NCBI RefSeq assembly: GCF_003352065.1
Contig: NZ_CP025803.1
Location: forward strand, 372,001 to 436,000
From: Sulfitobacter sp. SK011
GTDB lineage: Bacteria; Pseudomonadota; Alphaproteobacteria; Rhodobacterales; Rhodobacteraceae
DNA: 64,000 nucleotides
Direction: 5' to 3'
This document shows positions 44,370 through 53,500 of this stretch, one piece after another. A program made the position numbers and the translations under genes. A model generated the notes under the pieces. The model did no database searches, was not told where the DNA came from, and worked only from the letters and a program-made list of their open reading frames with translations. Every line of letters begins with the position of its first letter. The first letter of the stretch is position 1.

Positions 44370-44912
44370 TCAGGCGTCCTGCATGGGCGGCCAGGGACGG
44401 TGCGTTTCAGCAGCGCACCATTTTGCCACCCAATCCGGCATCTCTGGCGACGTGGTCGGTTGCCCCATTGCCGACAGCACGGTGTGCGGCGCGACAATAC
44501 CGTTTTTGTTGGTCACGGCAGACCGATAAAGGACATGGCTCGCGCATTCGCCGTTCCGCTTCCACATGGATTGCTCAAGATAGATAAATTTGTCATCCCA
44601 ACACAGGGCTCGGCTTCGCATTTCAAAACGCTCAAACCCGCGAATGCGACGGCGGAAACGAGTTGACGTACCAGCCATGGTCAACCCCCACCCTTCACGC
44701 TTCAATACACCGATCATACCGGCGCGCTGGGCCATTGCCGTGCGCCCCAGATCATAGAGCGACAGCGCGCGGCCATTGTTCAGTTCAAGCCAGACATCCA
44801 GATCATGCGGCCAGCAGATGTGATGGCTGACATGGGTTTCGGTCAGCGTTTCAAGCGGCGGTTGGCGGCTGGCCAGAAAGAGATCTTTGAACAGACGGAC
44901 GAATGGGAACAT
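44370..44912 (-). CDS. Acyl-CoA thioesterase-like protein (hotdog fold, THEM6-like)
   Basis: A 180-residue protein of the 4HBT_2/THEM6-like group: CWPHDLDVWLELNNGRALSLYDLGR is the characteristic first helix and strand, with RRRIRGFERFEMRSRALCWDD in the sheet. It would hydrolyse acyl-CoA or a related thioester; substrate unknown. The ATG at 44912 has an AAAGGAG site. Confidence 0.75.
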   Translation of the reverse strand: MFPFVRLFKDLFLASRQPPLETLTETHVSHHICWPHDLDVWLELNNGRALSLYDLGRTAMAQRAGMIGVLKREGWGLTMAGTSTRFRRRIRGFERFEMRSRALCWDDKFIYLEQSMWKRNGECASHVLYRSAVTNKNGIVAPHTVLSAMGQPTTSPEMPDWVAKWCAAETHRPWPPMQDA

Positions 44913-45040
44913 TTTAGCGTCTCCTTTGGCCGTAGTCAGGTGCACCTGAACGCGTGCGCGTCAAGCATGAACCTCGCGGCACTCTTGCGGTTTTGTGCGC
45001 CGACGCTTAACTGACAGGCACCACTTTGAAAGGGTTTGCC

Positions 45041-45328
45041 ATGTCATCGCTGTTTGAAATTTTGATGCTGCTGCTGAACATCGTTTGGTTTGTCATCATC
45101 GCGCATGTGATCATGTCATGGCTCATCAATTTTCAGGTCCTGAATTTGCGTCAGCCTCTGGTCGCGCAAATCTGGTACGGGCTGAACCGGTTGCTGGAAC
45201 CGCTTTATAGCCGTGTGCGGTCGGTCATCCCTGCGATGGGCGGGCTTGACCTTGCCCCCTTGGTTGTCTTGATCGGTGTGGCGATTTTGCGGATCATCCT
45301 GACCAACAACGCGGCTGCATTCTATTAA
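45041..45328 (+). CDS. YggT family membrane protein
   Basis: A 95-residue protein with two membrane spans typical of YggT: LLNIVWFVIIAHVIMSWLINF and GGLDLAPLVVLIGVAILRIIL, with NRLLEPLYSRVRSVIPAM between. YggT proteins are linked to cell division or osmotic stress in several bacteria. The ATG at 45041 is preceded by GAAAGGG. Confidence 0.88.
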   Translation: MSSLFEILMLLLNIVWFVIIAHVIMSWLINFQVLNLRQPLVAQIWYGLNRLLEPLYSRVRSVIPAMGGLDLAPLVVLIGVAILRIILTNNAAAFY

Positions 45329-45376
45329 ACCCAGATTGGTCTGGCGTATTTTTGGGCCAATGAGGCGCTAGCACTT

Positions 45377-45391
45377 GTTCACCAATTGTTA
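45377..45391 (+). promoter_or_regulatory. LexA-like box upstream of recQ
   Basis: GTTC-ACCAATT-GTTA matches the alphaproteobacterial LexA pattern GTTC-N7-GTTC with one mismatch, about 35 bases before the recQ start. SOS control of recQ would make sense but is not shown by the sequence alone. Confidence 0.4.
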
Positions 45392-45425
45392 GTGTGGGAG
45401 TCTGCAAAAAAGAGCAGACAAACAT

Positions 45426-47495
45426 ATGGGTTCCCACATGACGGCCACACTTTCCGGTGCTGATACGCTGATCCGTGATGTATTCGGCTTTGACGCGTTC
45501 AGGCCCGGACAGCAGGAAATTGTCGAGGCTGTGACAGCCGGCGAAAACGTGCTGGCGATCATGCCGACGGGTGGCGGAAAATCCCTTTGCTTTCAATTGC
45601 CTGCGCTGATGCGCGAGGGGGTCACAGTGGTGATTTCCCCGCTCATTGCACTGATGCGGGATCAGGTGCGGTTCTTGCAAGAGGCGGGTGTGTCGGCGGG
45701 TGCCCTGACCTCTGGCAACACACCTGAAGAAACCGACGCCGTCTGGGAGGCGCTGGAAGCAGGCACGCTCAAGCTGCTTTACATGGCACCAGAGCGGTTG
45801 GCGGCGGGGTCGGCCATGGGCATGCTGCGGCGTGTGAACGTGCGGCTGATCGCGGTCGATGAAGCGCATTGCGTCAGCCAATGGGGTCATGATTTCAGGC
45901 CAGATTATCTTCGCATCGGGGAATTGCGGCGCAGTTTAAACGTGCCACTTGCCGCGTTCACGGCAACTGCGGATGCAGAAACCCAAGTCGAGATTGTGCA
46001 AAAGCTGTTCGATGGGGTTGCGCCACGCGCCTTTCTGCGCGGGTTTGACCGCCCCAACATTCACTTGGCTTTTGCCGCGAAAAACAAACCGCGCGACCAG
46101 ATTTTAAATTTTGCATCCGCGCGCAAAAGCCAATCGGGAATTGTCTATTGCGGAACGCGGGCCAAAACCGAAGGCCTTGCCAAAGCACTGCGCGACGAGG
46201 GTCATGTGGCGCTGCATTATCACGGCGGGATGGACGCCGAAGACCGCCGCATCGCGGAACGGCGGTTTCAACAAGAGGACGGTCTGATTGTGGTTGCCAC
46301 CGTGGCCTTTGGCATGGGCATCGACAAACCGGATATCCGCTGGGTTGCGCATGCCGATTTGCCGAAATCAATCGAATCCTATTATCAGGAAATTGGCCGC
46401 GCTGGCCGCGATGGTGCACCAGCCGAGACTTTGACCCTGTTTGGGGCGGACGACATCCGCCTGCGCCGCAGTCAGATTGACGAAGGGTTGGCCCCACCCG
46501 AACGGCGCAGCGCCGATCATGCGCGGTTGAATGCCTTGCTGGGTCTGGCAGAGGCGTTGGAATGCAGACGTAAGACATTGCTGGGGTATTTCGCTGAGGC
46601 GGACATCACCTGCGGACATTGCGATCTGTGCGATGCGCCAGCTGACGTATTTGATGGCACAACGGCGGTGCGCAAGGCGCTTTCTGCAATCTTACGCACC
46701 GAGGAATGGTTCGGCGCGGGGCATCTGATCGATATTCTGCTGGGGGTCGAGACCGACAAGGTGACACAGCGCGGCCATACCAGCCTTCCGACATTTGGTG
46801 TGGGTACTGAATATGATCGCCGCCAATGGCAGGCGGTTTTCCGGCAGATGATGGGGCATGATCTGATCCGGCCTGACCCGGAACGCCACGGCGCGTTGCG
46901 CATGACCGATGCGGCGCTGCCGATCCTGCGCGATGAGGCCAAGATCAGCCTGCGCGGGGATTCGATCAAGGCAGCATCGGCCACCCGCCGACCCGCAGTC
47001 AAAGAGATGGTAAGCGACGAGGACGCGCCGTTGTTGTCAGCCCTCAAGGCCAAACGCCGCGGTCTGGCAGAGGCGGCCAAGGTCCCGGCATATATTATTT
47101 TCAACGACCGCACGTTGATTGAGATGGCCGAAACCCGGCCCCGCGATCTGGATGGGATGGCGCGGATCGGTGGCGTCGGTGCCAAGAAGCTTGAGACTTA
47201 CGGCAAGGCGTTTCTTGAGGTCATCAACGGAGAGGTGCAGCAAATGCATCCGACAAGGCGCAAATTGGCGGGCCGTGATGCGGGCACGGTCTATGATCAG
47301 TTGTTGCAGGTTCAGGCAGACCTGGCGCGTGGTTCCGCAGGCGCGGACAAACCTATGTCCTGCTCTGCCTCGGTGCTCGCCAAGGTGGCGCAACTGCGCA
47401 ATGCCGACGACAGCGCGTTGAAAAGGCTGCTTGGCGACCGACATGCCGAACGATTTGGACCGGCTTTTCTGGACGTTCTACGGGACGCGGGCTAG
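45426..47495 (+). CDS. recQ: ATP-dependent DNA helicase RecQ
   Basis: A 689-residue 3'-5' helicase. Walker A is IMPTGGGKSLCFQLPAL, the helicase box DEAHCVSQWGHDFRPDY follows, then motifs up to QEIGRAGRDG. The RQC zinc site reads CRRKTLLGYF and CGHCDLC, and an HRDC-like domain lies in the last 100 residues with ARIGGVGAKKLETYG. The start could be 45426 or 45438 (both ATG in frame). Confidence 0.95.
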   Translation: MGSHMTATLSGADTLIRDVFGFDAFRPGQQEIVEAVTAGENVLAIMPTGGGKSLCFQLPALMREGVTVVISPLIALMRDQVRFLQEAGVSAGALTSGNTPEETDAVWEALEAGTLKLLYMAPERLAAGSAMGMLRRVNVRLIAVDEAHCVSQWGHDFRPDYLRIGELRRSLNVPLAAFTATADAETQVEIVQKLFDGVAPRAFLRGFDRPNIHLAFAAKNKPRDQILNFASARKSQSGIVYCGTRAKTEGLAKALRDEGHVALHYHGGMDAEDRRIAERRFQQEDGLIVVATVAFGMGIDKPDIRWVAHADLPKSIESYYQEIGRAGRDGAPAETLTLFGADDIRLRRSQIDEGLAPPERRSADHARLNALLGLAEALECRRKTLLGYFAEADITCGHCDLCDAPADVFDGTTAVRKALSAILRTEEWFGAGHLIDILLGVETDKVTQRGHTSLPTFGVGTEYDRRQWQAVFRQMMGHDLIRPDPERHGALRMTDAALPILRDEAKISLRGDSIKAASATRRPAVKEMVSDEDAPLLSALKAKRRGLAEAAKVPAYIIFNDRTLIEMAETRPRDLDGMARIGGVGAKKLETYGKAFLEVINGEVQQMHPTRRKLAGRDAGTVYDQLLQVQADLARGSAGADKPMSCSASVLAKVAQLRNADDSALKRLLGDRHAERFGPAFLDVLRDAG

Positions 47496-47522
47496 ATCAG
47501 GCACATCTGTACAAAGGGGACT

Positions 47523-48305
47523 ATGATGTTGGTTGTTATTTCGCCCGCCAAGCGGCTGGATTGGGACACACGCGACGTTGCAACGACCGAGCCTGCCTTT
47601 CAGGATGATGCGGTGCGACTGGCCAAGACGGCACGCAATCTGACCTTGGGCAAACTCAAGGGACTGATGGATTTGTCAGATGATCTGGCGCGGCTCAACC
47701 GGGACCGGTTTGCAGCCTTTGAAGATGAACCGGTCAGCGATGTCACAAGGCCGGCAGCACTGGCCTTTGCTGGCGACACCTATCAAGGTCTGGAGGCTGG
47801 CAGCCTTGACACAGACGAGATGGCCTGGGCTCAGGATCACCTGCGCATTCTGTCCGGGCTTTATGGCGTGCTGCGTCCACTGGACGCGATCCAGCCCTAC
47901 CGATTGGAGATGGGCAGCCGCCTGAAAACGCGGCGGGGTAGCAACCTTTATGACTATTGGCGTGACACGCTGTCCAAAGCGCTGAATGCGCAGGCAGCCG
48001 CGGTGGCCAGCGATGTTTTGGTGAACTGTGCAAGCCAGGAATATTTTGGGGCGGTCTCGCCAAAAGCACTGAAGCTCAGGGTCATCACGCCCCAGTTCAT
48101 GGAAGATAAGGGCGATGGAAAAGGGCCAAAGATCGTCAGCTTTTTCGCGAAAAAGGCACGCGGTGCGATGGCGCGTTTTATCGTGCAACATCGGCTGACA
48201 GATCCGGACGCCATTCACGGATTTGAAGCGGGCGGGTATGTCTGGCAGAAAGCAGCATCAACACCGGATCGCCCGGTGTTTGTGCGACCCTATCCCGTAG
48301 CCTGA
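47523..48305 (+). CDS. yaaA: Peroxide stress protein YaaA
   Basis: A 260-residue protein of the YaaA/DUF328 family: VVISPAKRLDWDTRD at the start, LSGLYGVLRPLDAIQPYRLEM in the middle, NCASQEYFGAV, and the late KKARGAMARFIVQHRL. In Escherichia coli YaaA limits free iron and DNA damage under peroxide stress. Two tandem ATG codons (47523 and 47526) start it. Its 3' end overlaps the sensor kinase gene by 16 bases tail to tail. Confidence 0.93.
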   Translation: MMLVVISPAKRLDWDTRDVATTEPAFQDDAVRLAKTARNLTLGKLKGLMDLSDDLARLNRDRFAAFEDEPVSDVTRPAALAFAGDTYQGLEAGSLDTDEMAWAQDHLRILSGLYGVLRPLDAIQPYRLEMGSRLKTRRGSNLYDYWRDTLSKALNAQAAAVASDVLVNCASQEYFGAVSPKALKLRVITPQFMEDKGDGKGPKIVSFFAKKARGAMARFIVQHRLTDPDAIHGFEAGGYVWQKAASTPDRPVFVRPYPVA

Positions 48306-50521
48306 ACAGGGTCGGCAGATAGGGGTGGGATGATACCTGCGCTGACTGCCGCCTCAATCTGGGCGATGATGTCCGGCTTGCGCAGTGGTTTTGTCAAATA
48401 ATGGTCCAGCCCAGCGGCCAGAATGCCCGCGTCATCACCGTCCATCGCATGTGCCGTCATCGCCACGATTGGCACATGTGCACCTGTGTCTGCCTCAAGC
48501 GCGCGGATGGCTCTGGTGGCCTCTTTTCCGTCCATCTTGGGCATTGAGATATCCATGAAGATGATATCGGGGGTAAGGCTTTGGAACAATTCAACGGCTT
48601 CTTCGCCATTGCACGCAAAGGTCAGATCAACTTCCAGATCCTTGATCATTTTTCGAAACACCAGCTGGTTCGTTTTGTTGTCCTCGGCTGCGAGGATGCG
48701 CATCTTTCTCAACGTAACTGCGGCATCTGGGGCGGGTGGCATGACCACCGCCTCGAGCTGCGCCAAAAGTTCCTGACGGGGCAGAGGTTTTTGCAACACG
48801 CCCTGAAGGTGAACCCGTGCGGGATCATTTTCCGCAAGGCCGGGATTTGAACTGAGCAGTAAGATCGGAACGGTGTTGCCGGTGCCGCGCACTGCCTTGG
48901 CCAGTTCGATGCCATTCATCTCAGGCATGTTGTGATCGGTCAGGATCAAATCAATATTCTCATCCAAGCGGGCCAATGCTTCTTGTCCGCTGGCGCAGCT
49001 GATCACACCAAGGCCCAGTAGTTCCAACTGCCGCTCCAATATGGTGCGGTTGATCGCGACGTCATCCACAATCATGATGCGGCGCAGCCCCGCTGGCAGG
49101 CTATGATGATCGGGATGCAAATCAGAGGCGGCTGCCATATCCAGCTTAAAACCAAAGCATGATCCGACGCCTTCTTCGGAGGTAACCCAGATGGTGCCAC
49201 CCATCATGTCGATCAGGCGCTGCGAGATGGCAAGGCCAAGTCCGGTACCGTCAAACTGGCGGTTTCGTTCATTTTCGACCTGATTGAACTCGCCAAATAT
49301 GTGGTTGACCATATTTTCGGGAATGCCAATGCCGGTATCCTCAATGGTGATGTGCAGTGCCACAATGTTTGTCGCCGCATCGGGCACCCCTGTGACCCTG
49401 ACCAACACATGCCCGCTTGTGGTGAATTTGACGGCGTTGCCAACCAGATTGGTCAAGACCTGCCTAATGCGCCCGGGGTCACCCAGCAACTTGGTCGGCA
49501 AGAACATGTCATAGTCCAGCAGCAAGTTCAGGCCTTTACTGCGCGCAGATGTTTGCAGCAGCATCAGGACTTCCTGGATGGCCCGTTCAAGGTCAAAGGG
49601 TTCTGGATGCAGATCAAGTTTCTTGGCCTCAATTTTCGAGTAATCCAGCACGTCGTTGATGATCACCAACAATGCCTCGCCGGAATTCTTGATCGTATCG
49701 ACATAAAGCCGCTGCTCGTCGGTCAGTTCTGTGTCGTTCAGGACATCCGCCATGCCGACAACACCATTCATCGGTGTCCTGATCTCATGGCTCATGTTGG
49801 CAAGGAAAGCCGACTTGGCGCGGTTGGCGCTTTCTGCGATGGCGCGGGCTTCTTTCAGTTGCTCCTCATACATAACGGTCGCCGTGATATCGAGGCCAAG
49901 CGATACCATGTCGCCCCCCGGTCCGCGCTGGTCGATCAATTTGATATGAGTGCCATTCCAAAGTTGGATGACGATAGGTTCGGGTTGCAGGTTGTGCAGG
50001 CGTTCCGTCATCATCTGGCGCCAGCCGTTCGGGTCCAGATGGCCGGTGTTGACGATGCCTTCATCGGTGAGGGCCTGAAGGATCGTCACATAATTGACCC
50101 CCGGTTTGACCACCTCAAGACCATCAAAGATCGCCAGATAGGATCGGTTGGCCATTATCATCTCGTTGTCAGCGTTAAAGAACGCGAAGCCATCGGTTAT
50201 GGTCTCAATCGAATACCATAACCTGCGTTCGACGATCTCGATCTTTTGGTTTGCTGCGGTGAGGTCGGATTTGACCCGTTGATTCTCGCCCCGGATGTTT
50301 TCAACTTCGGCGCGGGTTTCGACAATTTCCTCGGTAAGTTGCTGGGCATGTTGACCCAATTTTCGGTTTGCCGCGAACAGTTCGGCCTGTTTGAGCTCCA
50401 GCAGGCGCTCTGCCGCAAGGCGGCTGCGCCGCTCTTCGGTCAGTTTGTTGGCAAGGCTCATCCGCCACTCCGATGTGGTCCTCAAGACGTCATGCGCAGA
50501 CTGCTGTAACAGGGTGAACAT
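48290..50521 (-). CDS. Soluble hybrid sensor histidine kinase with two receiver domains
   Basis: A 743-residue signalling protein without membrane spans. Residues about 20-100 form a coiled coil, about 100-220 a PAS domain ([25 protein letters not shown]), then HisKA with the phospho-acceptor in [18 protein letters not shown], and the ATPase with N, G1 and G2 boxes ([27 protein letters not shown]). Two receivers follow, with phospho-Asp in [11 protein letters not shown] and [12 protein letters not shown]. The first receiver keeps its acidic pair (IVDD), the second uses AAED. Signal and partners are unknown. Confidence 0.92.
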   Translation of the reverse strand: MFTLLQQSAHDVLRTTSEWRMSLANKLTEERRSRLAAERLLELKQAELFAANRKLGQHAQQLTEEIVETRAEVENIRGENQRVKSDLTAANQKIEIVERRLWYSIETITDGFAFFNADNEMIMANRSYLAIFDGLEVVKPGVNYVTILQALTDEGIVNTGHLDPNGWRQMMTERLHNLQPEPIVIQLWNGTHIKLIDQRGPGGDMVSLGLDITATVMYEEQLKEARAIAESANRAKSAFLANMSHEIRTPMNGVVGMADVLNDTELTDEQRLYVDTIKNSGEALLVIINDVLDYSKIEAKKLDLHPEPFDLERAIQEVLMLLQTSARSKGLNLLLDYDMFLPTKLLGDPGRIRQVLTNLVGNAVKFTTSGHVLVRVTGVPDAATNIVALHITIEDTGIGIPENMVNHIFGEFNQVENERNRQFDGTGLGLAISQRLIDMMGGTIWVTSEEGVGSCFGFKLDMAAASDLHPDHHSLPAGLRRIMIVDDVAINRTILERQLELLGLGVISCASGQEALARLDENIDLILTDHNMPEMNGIELAKAVRGTGNTVPILLLSSNPGLAENDPARVHLQGVLQKPLPRQELLAQLEAVVMPPAPDAAVTLRKMRILAAEDNKTNQLVFRKMIKDLEVDLTFACNGEEAVELFQSLTPDIIFMDISMPKMDGKEATRAIRALEADTGAHVPIVAMTAHAMDGDDAGILAAGLDHYLTKPLRKPDIIAQIEAAVSAGIIPPLSADPVQATG

Positions 50522-50598
50522 ATGCTTAAGTCCTGCAGCAACACTTGCTCGAAAGGGGGCTGCGTGGCACGATGAAAAGACCCCGAATGGAGAGTGTC

Positions 50599-53500
50599 AT
50601 GACTTTTTTCCGCGCGTTTCGTCTGATTTTCCTGATCCCGATTTTTTTCGCCACGCAAGTCTGGGCTCAGGCTGCGGTGCCGGATCATCGGTATGTCTAT
50701 ACGCAGGATGTGGATTTCTTTGGGGCCGACCTGACCAATCTCTTTGATACGACGCAATCCGCTTGCGAAAGTGCGTGTTCTGCGCAGGCCGATTGTGTCG
50801 CCTTTACCTTCAACAAACGCTCCAACGCATGTTTTCCAAAGTCAGCCATTACAGACAAACAACCCTACAACGGGGCGATGTCGGCCAGCAAAGTATCCAC
50901 GGACCCCGACGTGATAAACAACGCTGCTGCACGCGCGGCTGATCTGGGGATTCTGACAACAAGCGATCTGGAAAGCGCGCGAATGCTGGTTGGCACCAAC
51001 GCGCGGCGCTTGCCCGTCGGCGATGCCGTTCTGGACGACCTGATCGCGGCGATGGTGGCGTCAATCCAATCGGGTGCCACACGGTCAGCATTGGTATGGG
51101 CGGGCAAAGCGGTTGCCGCCTCAGACCGTGCTGACCTCTGGGCGCGATATGCGCGGTTGTCACTGCGCGAGGCAAACCGGGAGGGCAATTCCGAGCGGCA
51201 CCGCGCACGCCTTGATGCGTTGTCAGCGGCGGTGAACGCTTACCTGCGGGCAACCGATGCCGGGGTCCGCGTGGATGCGCTGGATGTGATGGCGCAGGCA
51301 TTGGAAGCGAACCGGCGGGGGCGCGACATGATCCCGGCATTGCGACTGGCCCTTTCCCTGACCCCACGCGACGATCTGAATGCAGCGCTGGACGAGGCCA
51401 TTGGCAAATACGGATTCCGCATTGTGGAACATCGGGTCGATAACGACGCAGCAGCGCCGCGCATTTGCGCCGAATTTTCGGAAAAGCTGGTGCAGGTCGG
51501 TGTCGATTACGAACCTTTTGTGCGGATTGAAGGCAAAGGGCTGGTTGTGCAGGCCGACGAAAGCCAGCTTTGCATTGATGGTGTCGAACACGGCGTGCGC
51601 TATGATGTCACGTTTCGTCAGGGGCTGCCCGCTGCCAGCACAGAAACGCTGCACGAGGATGTGCGGTTGGTCCTTTATGTAAAAGACCGCAATCCAGTGG
51701 TGCGGTTCCCCGGTCGGGCCTATGTGCTGCCGCGCAGCGCGCAGGCGGCATTGCCTGTTGAGACGGTAAACGTCGACACACTGGATCTGAAATTGCGGCG
51801 CGTCAGCGACCGCAATCTGGTGCGCGCGATCAGAGAAAGCTATTTCGGGAAACCCCTGAGCAAATATGAGGATGATCAGTTTTCCAGCGACCTTGCACAG
51901 GAAATCTGGACCGGGACAGGCGATGTTCAAAATACACTGAACGCCGACATGACCACGCGCTTGCCGATGGGCGATGTATTGGTGGGTCAGACAGCGGGCA
52001 TTTATGCGTTAAGCGCTTCAGTGCCGGGACAGGACCCGTATGATTACCCGGCAGCGACGCAATGGTTTGTGCTGTCTGATCTGGGATTGTCGACTTGGGC
52101 AGGCGTGGATGGCATGCAGGTTTCTGTGCGCCGATTGTCAGACACCGCACCGCGTGCTGGGGTAAAACTGACCCTGATTTCGCGCGCAAATGCGATTCTG
52201 GGTGAGGTGACATCAGATGCTGATGGTTTTGCCGCATTTCCGGCGGGCCTGACCCGCGGGACGGGTGCCGCCAGTCCTGCGTTATTGATGGCTGATGATG
52301 GTGGGCGGGATATCGCGTTCCTGCCGCTGACCGATCCGTCCTTTGATCTTTCTGACCGTGGCGTAGAAGGCCATCCGCCCAGCCCGCCGATCGATACGTT
52401 TCTGACCACCGATCGTGGTGCATACCGCGTTGGCGATACCGTTTATGCCACGGTCCTGACCCGGGATGCGCAGGCCAGGGCGCTGACAGATTTGCCAGTG
52501 ACCGCAATCCTCAAGCGTCCTGATGGGGTCGAATACAGCCGCACTCTTAGCCAGAATGCTGTCGCTGGCGGGCATGTTTTTGCGATGCCATTGGGGCCGG
52601 ACGTGCCGCGCGGTGCCTGGCGTCTTGATATCCTGTCAGACGTGGAAAGGCCGGCGCTGGCAAGCCAAACCGTGCTGGTTGAGGATTTTCTGCCGGAACG
52701 GATTGATTTTGATATCAGCCTGCCGGATGCACCTTTGCGGATCACTGGCACGCCCCCTCTGTCTGTAGATGTTCGGTACCTGTTTGGTGCGCCGGGCGCG
52801 GATTTGGCCGTGCAGGGCGATCTGCGCCTGCGTGCGACACGTGAAATTGCGGGCTGGGATGGGTACCTGTTCGGCCGATATGATACCCGATTTGGCACGC
52901 AAACGCAGTCCATCGGCGACGAAGTGACTGATGGTCAGGGCAGGGCGATACTGGCCCTGAAACTGCCGGAACTCAACGAAGATCCGGGAATGCCGCTTGA
53001 GGCCCAGGTGATATTGCGGGTGTCCGAAGGGTCAGGCCGACCAGTTGAACGCCGTCTGACGAAACCAATTGAGCCTGAAATGGCGTTGATCGGGATCAAA
53101 CCGAACTTCGATGATGTCCTGCCTGAGGGCAGTGAGGCCTCGTTTAACCTGATCGCGCTCAACCCTGACGGAACACCTGCACAAATGCCGGTGCGCTGGA
53201 CATTGAACAAGGTTGAGACGCGCTATCAGTGGTATCAACTTTACGGCAACTGGGAGTGGGAGCCGACCACACGTCGCATCCGTCAGGATACGGGTGAGAT
53301 GACAATGGGTGAAACGCCTTTGACCCTGACTGCTCCAACAGAATGGGGCGAATATGAGCTGTTGGTAGAACGCATTGGCACGCCCTATGCGGCAACATCG
53401 GTTCAATTCTATTCTGGCTGGTACGGTGGCGACGGGGCGACGGATACGCCCGATCGTCTGGACCTGTCGTTAAATGACACAGAATTCAGCATGGGCGATA

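Noticed and set aside
45426-45440. RecQ N-terminus MGSHM preceded by CATATG, resembling an expression-tag scar
   Set aside because: It is a chance match; the surrounding sequence is normal chromosomal context and an in-frame ATG at 45438 is an equally good start.
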